Shown here piece by piece: positions 6,274 to 12,137 of a stretch of 14,503 bases of DNA. The stretch is from an uncultured Opitutia bacterium (GTDB lineage Bacteria > Verrucomicrobiota > Verrucomicrobiia > Opitutales > UBA953). How positions within the stretch are numbered: position 1 is the first letter of the stretch; every line of letters begins with the position of its first letter. Position numbers and translations under genes: made by a program. The stretch is taken from contig CAIYAN010000434.1 of assembly GCA_903924185.1 (NCBI GenBank), positions 1-14,503 of the forward strand, read 5' to 3'. The notes below the pieces were generated by a model, which saw only the letters and a list, made by a program, of their open reading frames with translations, did not search any database and had not been told where the DNA came from.

Positions 6274-7745
6274 GGAGGTAAGGCGGCGCGCGCGGCCGCC
6301 AGTAAGGGAGCCTGCGCCTTGCGCCAGGATTCCGCGTGTTCACGTTCGGGGAGAGAGTCGGCGACAATGCCGGCGCCGGCTTGAATGAAACTACGCCCAC
6401 CCGTCGTCCACAGGGACCGAATGACGATGTTCAGGCACAAGTCGCCGTTGGCGCCAACCCAACCAATGGAGCCAGTGTAGAAACCGCGGGCCACCGGCTC
6501 GAGCTCCGCAATGATCTGCATCGTCCGAACCTTGGGCGCGCCGGTGATGGTACCGCCCGGGAACAACGCCCGCACGACCTCGGCGGGGCCCACCCCGGCG
6601 GCCAAGCGGCCTTCCACCTGCGAGACGAGGTGCATGACGTGCGAGTATTTCTCGACGGCCATAAACTCCGGTACATGCACCGAGCCCGGCGACGCGACGC
6701 GGCCCACGTCATTGCGCAATAAGTCGACCAGCATCAAGTGCTCGGCCCGTTCTTTGGTATCGCCCGAAAGTTCTTTTACCCACGCCGCGTCCGCCGCTGC
6801 ATCGGCGCCCCGCGGGCGCGTCCCCGCAATCGGCCGAGAAGCAATCCGGCCGCCGATCACTTCGACTAACAGCTCGGGGGAACCGCAGGCTAAGGTGCCA
6901 GTCGGCAGACTCAGCAAGCCCATGTAAGGCGAGGGATTAGCTTGGCGCAGGGCAGCGTAGGCAAGCGCGGGATCGACCGCGGGCACCTCGAGTCGCGTCG
7001 AAAGGTTCACCTGATAAGTATCCCCCGCGGAGATATAGGCCAGCACCTGCCGTACGGCGGCTTCAAATTCCGGACGCGGTAAAGACTCCGCGACCGGCGT
7101 CGCCGGCAAGACCGCCGACCCGAGCAGTGGCGCTGCGGACGCACAGGCAGCGTGCCAAATTTGGGCCAAGGCTTGCGCCCGACCTTGGGCTAACCGCCAG
7201 GTCGGCTCGAGCCGACCGGCCGCAGGGCATAGGACCACCACCGTCAGTTCGTGTTTGGCGTCATCGTAAACGTACGCCTCCGTGGCCTCAAGAAAAACGG
7301 CCGAGGGACAAGGCACATCCGCATGGGCGGAGTGTACGGGCTCGAACTGCGTGGCCAACTCATAGCCGAGTGCCACGATCAGACCGCCTTGAAAAACCGG
7401 CCAGCCAGGGAAAGTCGGTGCTCGGTGCTCTTGCGACCAACGGCGTAAGGCATCCAACGGTTTCTCGGCTTCACCTTCTTGAGCGCCATCAGCCGCGTGC
7501 ACAACGATGCGGCCATCGGCGGCGAAGACCGTGGCAACGGCAGAGGTCGGCACCGCAATGGTAAGACTGCCCGTGCGACCGCTTTCCAGCACGGCATGGA
7601 AGCGGCCGCGAAGTAAGGCTCGCCAATCTGCCGGCAGGCCAGTCGCGGCAAAACGGGCGAGGTAAGGGAGATGCGTCCAGCCCGCACCCGCCGTCGACCA
7701 TTCGGCGAGCGTCGTTTCGGCGAGCATAGGTGGCGCGTTATTCAC
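6267..7745 (-). CDS. pabB: Chorismate-binding enzyme, probable aminodeoxychorismate synthase component I
   Basis: This 492-aa chorismate-utilising enzyme probably joins chorismate with ammonia or glutamine nitrogen. The C-terminal catalytic domain is complete: GDTYQVNLSTRL (241-252), SPELLVE (289-295), RPIAGTRPRG (304-313), LMLVDLLRNDVGRV (337-350), VEKYSHVMHLVS (364-375), FPGGTITGAPKVRTM (395-409), and a final QAGAGIVADS (455-464). Residue 307 is alanine, giving PIAGT, where many PabB enzymes have lysine (PIKGT); TrpE has PIAGT, so anthranilate synthase cannot be excluded by motif alone. Its direct coupling to a pabC-like gene favours PabB. No glutamine amidotransferase (pabA) lies in the window. 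The start is uncertain: the GTG at 7745 overlaps the previous gene by 8 nt, while an ATG at 7727 lies 10 nt after its stop. Neither has a Shine-Dalgarno. Confidence 0.82.
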   Translation of the reverse strand: MNNAPPMLAETTLAEWSTAGAGWTHLPYLARFAATGLPADWRALLRGRFHAVLESGRTGSLTIAVPTSAVATVFAADGRIVVHAADGAQEGEAEKPLDALRRWSQEHRAPTFPGWPVFQGGLIVALGYELATQFEPVHSAHADVPCPSAVFLEATEAYVYDDAKHELTVVVLCPAAGRLEPTWRLAQGRAQALAQIWHAACASAAPLLGSAVLPATPVAESLPRPEFEAAVRQVLAYISAGDTYQVNLSTRLEVPAVDPALAYAALRQANPSPYMGLLSLPTGTLACGSPELLVEVIGGRIASRPIAGTRPRGADAAADAAWVKELSGDTKERAEHLMLVDLLRNDVGRVASPGSVHVPEFMAVEKYSHVMHLVSQVEGRLAAGVGPAEVVRALFPGGTITGAPKVRTMQIIAELEPVARGFYTGSIGWVGANGDLCLNIVIRSLWTTGGRSFIQAGAGIVADSLPEREHAESWRKAQAPLLAAARAALPPC

Positions 7746-8034
7746 CGGTAAAATTTATCAAGTAGCCCGCCAAGTCTGTCGACGTGAGAATCTTCCGGGC
7801 CTGCTCGACCGTGATGCCGTAGACATGCAACTCCTGCCGCGAGCCCTTCGAGACGACGGTGACGCGCAAGCCGCCCTCTAACGGCATGACCTTGATAGAA
7901 TGTCGGCGCGCCCCGACCCGTGCCTGGATGACGCCGCGAGAGACGCGGCCGTATTTCTCAAGTAGCTCAACGACGGGGCGAGCGGCGTCCGTGACGGTAG
8001 TATGCGTGCCCGCACGACCGCGCCCCTTAGCCAT
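7738..8034 (-). CDS. Small conserved-looking protein, DUF2103-like
   Basis: This 98-aa basic protein starts at the ATG at 8034, one base after the stop of the peptidase gene; a TTG at 8043 could add three residues. It has GRGRAGTHTTVTDAARPVVELLEKY, then VSRGVIQARVG, a lysine/arginine-rich strand (ARRHSIKV) and KGSRQELHVYGITVEQARKIL. This order, with an early histidine and a later QEL-V strand, resembles from memory the small DUF2103 'predicted metal-binding' family, but I cannot run the profile. Function is unknown. Its place between the M24 peptidase and pabB with almost no spacing shows that it is translated as part of this operon, not that it works in folate synthesis. Confidence 0.65.
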   Translation of the reverse strand: MAKGRGRAGTHTTVTDAARPVVELLEKYGRVSRGVIQARVGARRHSIKVMPLEGGLRVTVVSKGSRQELHVYGITVEQARKILTSTDLAGYLINFTGE

Positions 8035-8035
8035 C

Positions 8036-9229
8036 TCAGGCAATCTCCCAGTTGTAGGGATGCTTCGAGAGTAGTTCGCAGCCCGTCTTTGTGATCACGA
8101 CGCAATCTTCGAAGCGGCAGCCGCCGATGCCCGGATAATAAAGCCCCGGCTCGACCGTGATGGCATTGCCGGCGACCAAGGGGTTCGGGTTTCGCAAAGA
8201 CAGGAAAGGCTCTTCATGGATGTCATAACCTAGGCCATGGCCGGAACCATGGAAGAAGCCGACGTAGACGCCTTGCTTGTTTGGTCCGGTCTCGTAGCCG
8301 AGCGACTTAAAGTAATCGACGGGGATACGATGGATCTCCGCCCCAGTGACGCCGGCGCGCAGGGCCTTGATGATGCGGCCGTGGGCGGCTTTGACGGCTT
8401 CGACCATTTTCCGCTGAGCGGGCGTAGCCTTACCCTTTAAGTAGGTCCGGGTCATGTCGCCGTAATGCCACGAGGCTAGATCACGCGGGAAGATATCGAG
8501 GACGATCAGTTGGTTAGCTTGAATCGGACCCGTACCCTTGTTGTGGCAGTCGACCGCCTGATCGCCCGGAGCACAAATTAAACCAGTGTCGCAGAGGGCT
8601 CCCGCCCGAACCGTCGCCGCCTGCACTTCTGACTGCAGGATCTCGGACGTCAGGACCTTGCCCTTCCAAATTAAGCGGCCCTTCTTGTCGGGCCGCGCTT
8701 CCGTAAGAATTTTTTCAACTGCGGTGAAACCGGCACAAGCGGCGCGGTTGCCGGCGCGAATGCCGTCGAGCTCGGCCTTCGTCTTCACCCAGCGCTGCGG
8801 GAAAAGTGCGGGGGTCGAACGTTCATCGCGCGAGGACCCCGTAGCGACCAGCTCCAAGCCGAGTTCCTGCAAGCGCAAGAACAGGGTGACGGGGAAATCG
8901 CCGGGCACTCGAAATTTCTTCACCCCGCGCTGCAAGGCCGCGAACACGATAGCGTCGGCGATAGCGGCGGTCGGGTTAGTCCGGCGGAGGTCGGCGATGA
9001 TTTCCGTCAAGTTAAGCACCTCATCCAAGTCAGATTCGGCCTTCGCTCGACCGACTTCCAATAAGGGTAATAGCCCGACCTTGCGGCCTTGGGCGCTGAA
9101 CGCCGGGAATGGATCGGAGGCATGGAAGCCGGAGAACCACCGCAGGTCGGCGTTCTTGGTCGGCGTCGCCATCAGCAGGACATCGTCTTGGCGGGGGGCC
9201 GTCTTCTTTTTAGTCGTCGGGCGAGGCAT
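8036..9229 (-). CDS. M24B metallopeptidase (Xaa-Pro aminopeptidase/prolidase family)
   Basis: This 397-aa protein has an N-terminal creatinase-like domain (about 1-150) and a C-terminal pita-bread peptidase domain. All five dinuclear metal ligands can be placed: D245 (VLDIFPR), D258 (YGDMTRTY), H331 (HGSGHGLGYDIHE), E360 (TVEPGLYY) and E374 (CRFEDCVVIT); H338 is a likely catalytic histidine. It should cleave N-terminal residues from X-Pro peptides in the cytoplasm, as no signal peptide is seen (start MPRPTTKKKT). The lysine-rich N-terminus is unremarkable. The start at 9229 is the first ATG and has no Shine-Dalgarno. It opens the operon leading to pabB-pabC and is divergent from the tRNA-Gly genes. 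Confidence 0.9.
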   Translation of the reverse strand: MPRPTTKKKTAPRQDDVLLMATPTKNADLRWFSGFHASDPFPAFSAQGRKVGLLPLLEVGRAKAESDLDEVLNLTEIIADLRRTNPTAAIADAIVFAALQRGVKKFRVPGDFPVTLFLRLQELGLELVATGSSRDERSTPALFPQRWVKTKAELDGIRAGNRAACAGFTAVEKILTEARPDKKGRLIWKGKVLTSEILQSEVQAATVRAGALCDTGLICAPGDQAVDCHNKGTGPIQANQLIVLDIFPRDLASWHYGDMTRTYLKGKATPAQRKMVEAVKAAHGRIIKALRAGVTGAEIHRIPVDYFKSLGYETGPNKQGVYVGFFHGSGHGLGYDIHEEPFLSLRNPNPLVAGNAITVEPGLYYPGIGGCRFEDCVVITKTGCELLSKHPYNWEIA

Positions 9230-9286
9230 AGGTGCAAGATGACGATGGGCGAACGGGCGGAAAGCGCAAACACGCGTGCCCTCGGC

Positions 9287-9315
9287 TTGACTGGGGACGG
9301 GGGTCGGGCAATTCT
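9287..9315 (+). promoter_or_regulatory. Promoter of tRNA-Gly(CCC)
   Basis: TTGACT (9287-9292), a 17-base spacer and AATTCT (9310-9315) end 14 bases before the tRNA. The GC-rich GGGCG just after the -10 resembles the discriminator of stringently controlled stable-RNA promoters. The -10 is weak, but the geometry matches the promoter of the second tRNA. Confidence 0.5.
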
Positions 9316-9329
9316 GGGCGTCCTTTCGC

Positions 9330-9403
9330 GCGGGTATCGTTCAGTGGTAGGACCCCACTTTCCCATAGTGGTGACACCAGTTCAAATCTGGTTACCCGCT
9401 CCA
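9330..9403 (+). tRNA. tRNA-Gly (anticodon CCC)
   Basis: The cloverleaf is complete. The acceptor stem GCGGGTA/TACCCGC has 7 pairs, the D stem is GTTC/GGAC, and the anticodon stem CCACT/AGTGG (9355-9359, 9367-9371) carries the loop TTCCCAT with anticodon CCC at 9362-9364. The T arm is ACCAG/CTGGT with loop TTCAAAT. The discriminator is U73 (9400), and the CCA end is encoded (9401-9403). CCC reads the GGG glycine codon. It differs from the next tRNA at only five positions: 32, 34, 38, 57 and 73. Confidence 0.95.
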
Positions 9404-9442
9404 AAGGATAAACGCCCGAACCTAGCCTAGGCCGAGGTAGGC

Positions 9443-9471
9443 TTGACCTCGCCCGCCCCACTAGGGATAGT
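9443..9471 (+). promoter_or_regulatory. Promoter of tRNA-Gly(UCC)
   Basis: TTGACC (9443-9448), a 17-base spacer and GATAGT (9466-9471, four of six consensus) end 15 bases before the second tRNA. The same GGCTTGAC octamer surrounds the -35 of both tRNA genes, suggesting that the promoter was duplicated with the gene. Confidence 0.55.
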
Positions 9472-9486
9472 CGCCTTCCTGGCCAC

Positions 9487-9560
9487 GCGGGTATCGTTCA
9501 GTGGTAGGACCCCACTCTTCCAAAGTGGTGACACCAGTTCGAATCTGGTTACCCGCACCA
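9487..9560 (+). tRNA. tRNA-Gly (anticodon UCC)
   Basis: It has the same acceptor, D and T stems as the upstream tRNA-Gly. The anticodon stem is 9512-9516/9524-9528 with loop CTTCCAA and anticodon TCC at 9519-9521. The T loop is TTCGAAT. The discriminator is A73 (9557), and the CCA is encoded (9558-9560). UCC reads GGA and, by wobble, GGG. The 3' end lies 14 bases from the stop of the convergent HNH gene; I see no clear terminator between them. A73 is unlike U73 in the twin tRNA. Confidence 0.95.
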
Positions 9561-9574
9561 AGGAGGCCCCGGCA

Positions 9575-10207
9575 TCAGTTCCGCCAAGGCAATTGACCAG
9601 CCGGGGCGACCTCGAGGAACTCCTTCCAAGCGACCTGCTCCTCCGGTGCCAAGGAAGAGGTAACCACGAGTCGCCACTTCGGCTTTACGGGCGGACGACG
9701 GAGGCTCATGCCCGCCTGCTCGGGGAGACGGTTCGCTTTCCGGGAATTGCAGCGCACACAGGCCGTCACGATATTCTCCCAGTTGGTCTTGCCACCGACA
9801 TCGCGCGGGACGACGTGATCAAGGTTCAGTTCTTCCTCCCGGAAGACACGGCCACAATACTGACACGTATGGGCGTCACGGAGGTAGACATTGCGGCGAC
9901 TAAAGCGGATTTCGCGGCGGGGGACGCGATCGTAGGACCCCAAGAGCAAAACGCGCGGCATGCGTAATATGATACACGGCGAACGGACGGCTTCCGCCGC
10001 GGGCGGCGGTACCGCCAAGGAATAAGTAACCCATTCAGCGGCCGCAAAGATCCGGTGGCCGGATTCATCCGAATGCACGACGGAAGCGCGGCCGCGAAAG
10101 AGTAGACTCATGGCGCGTAAAGTGCCGACGATGTTCACCGGCTGCCAGAGGCGGTTCAAGACGAGCACGCGATGGTCAGGACGAGGTGGCAAGGCGAGAG
10201 CAACCAT
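9575..10207 (-). CDS. HNH endonuclease-family protein
   Basis: This 210-aa protein begins with VLVLNRLWQPVNIVGTLRAMSLLFRGRASVV (about 14-44), the N-terminal region seen in a widespread stand-alone HNH family of unknown job. The C-terminal HNH module is intact: zinc knuckle C115-x2-C118 (TCQYCG), catalytic DH at 130-131 (LNLDHVVPRDVGG), NWENIV (142-147), and C150-x2-C153 followed by NSRKANR. The region RFSRRNVYLRD precedes it as in the family. I chose the ATG at 10207 over the GTG at 10213 because a GGGGGAG lies 5 bases before it at good spacing. No methylase or other restriction partner is nearby. It probably ends the operon with the RodZ-like gene. Confidence 0.85.
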   Translation of the reverse strand: MVALALPPRPDHRVLVLNRLWQPVNIVGTLRAMSLLFRGRASVVHSDESGHRIFAAAEWVTYSLAVPPPAAEAVRSPCIILRMPRVLLLGSYDRVPRREIRFSRRNVYLRDAHTCQYCGRVFREEELNLDHVVPRDVGGKTNWENIVTACVRCNSRKANRLPEQAGMSLRRPPVKPKWRLVVTSSLAPEEQVAWKEFLEVAPAGQLPWRN

Positions 10208-10251
10208 ACCCACTCCCCCGCCTCGGTCAACAGCGGCTCAAACGTTGTTCC

Positions 10252-10692
10252 TTAACGCGAGCGCACCGGCGCCTTCGCAGGCGGGGCCTTGGCGGGGGCG
10301 GTCTTTGCCGGAGCCGACTTTCCTGTTGGTGGAGGCTGGGGCGGAGGCACCGAATCGACATCCTTAAACGTCGCCATCTGCCGACCATAAACGTCCTCCT
10401 CCGGCTTATAAGGGAAACCGTCGATCGTAACCGTGAGGTTTTCAATCGCATTAGAAGTGACAGTAAATCCACCCTTCACCGTGACAAAGATTTCCTTACC
10501 CTTCTGGCCAAGAACCTGGTTGTAGCGGATTTCGCCCGAGTTGGATTCGCGCAACAGGCAGCTCGTGCCGCTCTGCAAGGCTGTGAGCCCGACCAGGTGT
10601 GGTCGCCCGACCAAGACGACTGGTGCCGTGGCTTTCTTAGGCTGGGCGGGTTGGCTCGTCCCGGAGGACGAGCTCAGCGAAAAAACACCCAA
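10252..10692 (-). CDS. RodZ-like protein, periplasmic DUF4115-like half in the -1 frame
   Basis: This open frame continues the RodZ-like protein encoded just upstream, in the -1 frame. After a serine-rich linker (SLSSSSGTSQPAQ) comes a DUF4115-like beta-domain: a conserved-looking ALQSGTSCLLRESNSGEI, then KGKEIFVTVKGGFTV and NLTVTIDGFPY, the pattern of the domain that follows the membrane helix in RodZ. The tail is proline-, alanine- and lysine-rich with PAK repeats. There is no signal peptide or membrane helix of its own and no ribosome site; the only early start is a TTG at 10692 inside the upstream gene. Independent translation would leave the domain in the cytoplasm, so it is best read as the second half of a split gene. 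From the T6 run onward it contributes about 142 residues (10680 down to 10252). Confidence 0.7.
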   Translation of the reverse strand: MGVFSLSSSSGTSQPAQPKKATAPVVLVGRPHLVGLTALQSGTSCLLRESNSGEIRYNQVLGQKGKEIFVTVKGGFTVTSNAIENLTVTIDGFPYKPEEDVYGRQMATFKDVDSVPPPQPPPTGKSAPAKTAPAKAPPAKAPVRSR

Positions 10693-11072
10693 GCAAACAA
10701 GCCCGTCAACGCCACCCCAAGGACAATCCAGAGGATGGTGTCGCGGTTGACGGAAAGGCTCCCGCCTGCGACCGGCTCAAAAGGGACTTCTTCTTCTTCT
10801 TGGCCAGCAGCGTCGAGCGGTCGGCGCGCAGCGCGTACAGAGTGATGCGTATTAAAATCGGAACCCGCTTTCTCGTCGTCGAGCCGGAGGTAGCGGGCGT
10901 AGACCTTCACGAAGCCCCGCTTGTAGACTTCCGCCAAAGGAATGGACTCGAACTGGTTAGCCTCCATCGCTTGGAGGTAGTCGGTCCGGATTTTTGTGAA
11001 TTCGGCGGCCTCGCGCAAAGTCACGCCCAAGCGCTGACGCGCTTCCTGAAGTCGTTCACCAAGGGTCTGCAT
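10674..11072 (-). CDS. rodZ: RodZ-like protein, cytoplasmic HTH plus transmembrane half
   Basis: RodZ links MreB filaments to the cell wall machinery in many rod-shaped bacteria. The first 65 residues are a Xre/HTH_25-type helix-turn-helix (LGERLQEARQRLGVTLREAA, IRTDYLQAMEANQFESIP, YKRGFVKVYARYL). A charged linker (about 66-110, with EEEE) leads to one membrane helix at 112-131. The frame then stops (TGA at 10676-10674) one codon after the second of two TTT codons. The expected periplasmic domain lies downstream in the -1 frame. Read through the shift, the protein would be about 273 aa, a normal RodZ layout. The ATG at 11072 has no Shine-Dalgarno. The gene follows the S2P protease with 48 bases between. 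Confidence 0.75.
   Translation of the reverse strand: MQTLGERLQEARQRLGVTLREAAEFTKIRTDYLQAMEANQFESIPLAEVYKRGFVKVYARYLRLDDEKAGSDFNTHHSVRAARRPLDAAGQEEEEVPFEPVAGGSLSVNRDTILWIVLGVALTGLFAWVFFR
10680..10685 (-). other. T6 run at the RodZ frame junction (candidate slippage site)
   Basis: On the coding strand GTG TTT TTT CGC TGA ends the first frame. One extra T (polymerase slippage or a miscalled base) or a -1 ribosomal shift gives GTG TTT TTT TCG CTG, which runs on into the DUF4115-like frame without stop. The heptamer is G TTT TTT, one base short of a canonical T7 slippery site. Confidence 0.6.
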
Positions 11073-11120
11073 AGGGCGACTTTCGGGCGGAGGCCGAAAA
11101 TAGGCAAGCCTCGGCTAGGG

Positions 11121-11813
11121 CTATCGCCCGACCATCAGAAAATTCCAGAATTCCTGTGGGTCGCCCGGCCATACCCAAAGGAAAGGGGATAGGATCAGCA
11201 ACTGTAGGTAACCAAGGGCTCCCGAGAAGCCAGGGAGGTTAATCAAGACGATGAGGATAATGAAGCCGTATTGGCTAAGCGTGGTAAAGAGCTCCAAAGA
11301 ATAGAGACCTAGGCGGTAGAAAATGCGGGACCCGTCCAGCGGGGGAATCGGAATAAGGTTAAAACAAAAGAGCCCGATGTTCATCAGCATCCCCGAGACA
11401 AGGAAACGGCCAAGGTTGCGGGACGTCGGGTCGTCGGATGATACCCCAAGGGCAAGCCCCACGAGGACAAAAACGAGGCACAAGACCAAGTTCATGGCCG
11501 GACCGGCCAAGGTAATGAGGATATCATCCATCCGGCGGGTGGCTGGGTTGGGCAGGGAAATCTGCACCGGCTTACCCCACCCGATCAGGCCAAAGCCAGG
11601 GCTGAAGAAAATCATGATGCCCGGGATGAGGAGGGTCCCGATGGGGTCGGCATGGGCCAAGGGATTTAAGGTCACGCGACCCTGGAGACGCGGCAAAGGG
11701 TCCCCGCGAAGGTCGGCGACCCAGGCATGGCCGAACTCGTGTATGCCGATCGAGACAACCAAGAGGATGAGCTGGAGGAGGGACCAGCGGAGATGCTCGG
11801 GTGAAAAATCCAT
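11121..11813 (-). CDS. Site-2 protease family (M50B) intramembrane metalloprotease
   Basis: This 230-aa polytopic protein carries the zinc-binding HEFGH motif at H25-E26-x2-H29 in its first membrane helix, and the third ligand D160 in FNLIPIPPLDGSR, the NPDG-like motif of the family. It has no PDZ or CBS domain, so it belongs to the short S2P group seen in many bacteria, whose substrates are mostly unknown; cleavage of membrane-anchored regulators is the family's usual role. Other hydrophobic segments lie near 56-75, 97-123, 135-158 and 180-215. It starts 2 bases after the stop of the FmdB-like gene, without Shine-Dalgarno, so translation is likely coupled. Confidence 0.88.
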   Translation of the reverse strand: MDFSPEHLRWSLLQLILLVVSIGIHEFGHAWVADLRGDPLPRLQGRVTLNPLAHADPIGTLLIPGIMIFFSPGFGLIGWGKPVQISLPNPATRRMDDILITLAGPAMNLVLCLVFVLVGLALGVSSDDPTSRNLGRFLVSGMLMNIGLFCFNLIPIPPLDGSRIFYRLGLYSLELFTTLSQYGFIILIVLINLPGFSGALGYLQLLILSPFLWVWPGDPQEFWNFLMVGR

Positions 11814-11815
11814 GG

Positions 11816-12028
11816 TTAGTTAGCGCCGCAGGAACCCGGGGCCTTACCGCAACCACAGGTGCCAGTGTGAACGTGGTCGGACTTCAAGCCTTTGACGGCC
11901 ACTAGGGCGAGCTGCTTTTCAACCTCTTCAGAAGCACAATGGGTACAGGTAGGTTTTTCCTTGGTGGAACGGACGAGTAACTCGAAGTCTTTCCCGCAAG
12001 TAGCGCAATGGAAGTCGAAGAGTGGCAT
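11816..12028 (-). CDS. FmdB/CxxC zinc-ribbon family small protein
   Basis: This 70-aa protein starts MPLFDFHCATCGKDFE, the hallmark of the FmdB regulatory-protein family. It has two CxxC pairs (C8/C11 and C28/C31) that should bind zinc and a glycine- and cysteine-rich C-terminus (TGTCGCGKAPGSCG) with three more cysteines. The name comes from a proposed regulator of formamidase or amidase genes; the true role is unknown. The start at 12028 fits the family N-terminus; the frame upstream is not conserved-looking. An AAGG lies 8 bases before the ATG, but a promoter placed at 12041-12068 would put it at the very 5' end of the mRNA. It is the first gene of the FmdB, S2P, RodZ, HNH group. Confidence 0.85.
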   Translation of the reverse strand: MPLFDFHCATCGKDFELLVRSTKEKPTCTHCASEEVEKQLALVAVKGLKSDHVHTGTCGCGKAPGSCGAN

Positions 12029-12040
12029 AACGGTGCCTTG

Positions 12041-12068
12041 TTGATAGGCGGCCGTGGTCCGCTGCCAA
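12041..12068 (-). promoter_or_regulatory. Candidate promoter of the FmdB-S2P-RodZ-HNH unit
   Basis: On the minus strand TTGGCA (12068-12063), a 16-base spacer and TATCAA (12046-12041) end 12 bases before the ATG at 12028, which implies a leader of only a few nucleotides. Confidence 0.4.
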
Positions 12069-12137
12069 TCCGAAAGACCCCGCCGAGGGATACGCCTTGA
12101 GGGCACGGAGCGACGCGCTTACGGTATCCGTGTCGAC

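Noticed and set aside
8586..9242. 218-codon plus-strand frame opposite the M24 peptidase
   Set aside because: The opposite strand carries a complete metallopeptidase with all metal ligands; this frame has shadow-like composition.
9424..9443. AGCCTA/TAGGCT dyad between the tRNA genes as a terminator
   Set aside because: The stem is only 6 bp with no U-tract and overlaps the -35 of the second tRNA promoter.
9575..10207. HNH protein as part of a restriction or defence system
   Set aside because: There is no methylase, helicase or other defence gene around it. Its N-terminal region matches the widespread stand-alone housekeeping-like HNH family.
10252..10692. DUF4115-like frame as an independent gene
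   Set aside because: It has no ATG, ribosome site, signal peptide or membrane helix, and its content is what should follow the upstream membrane helix.
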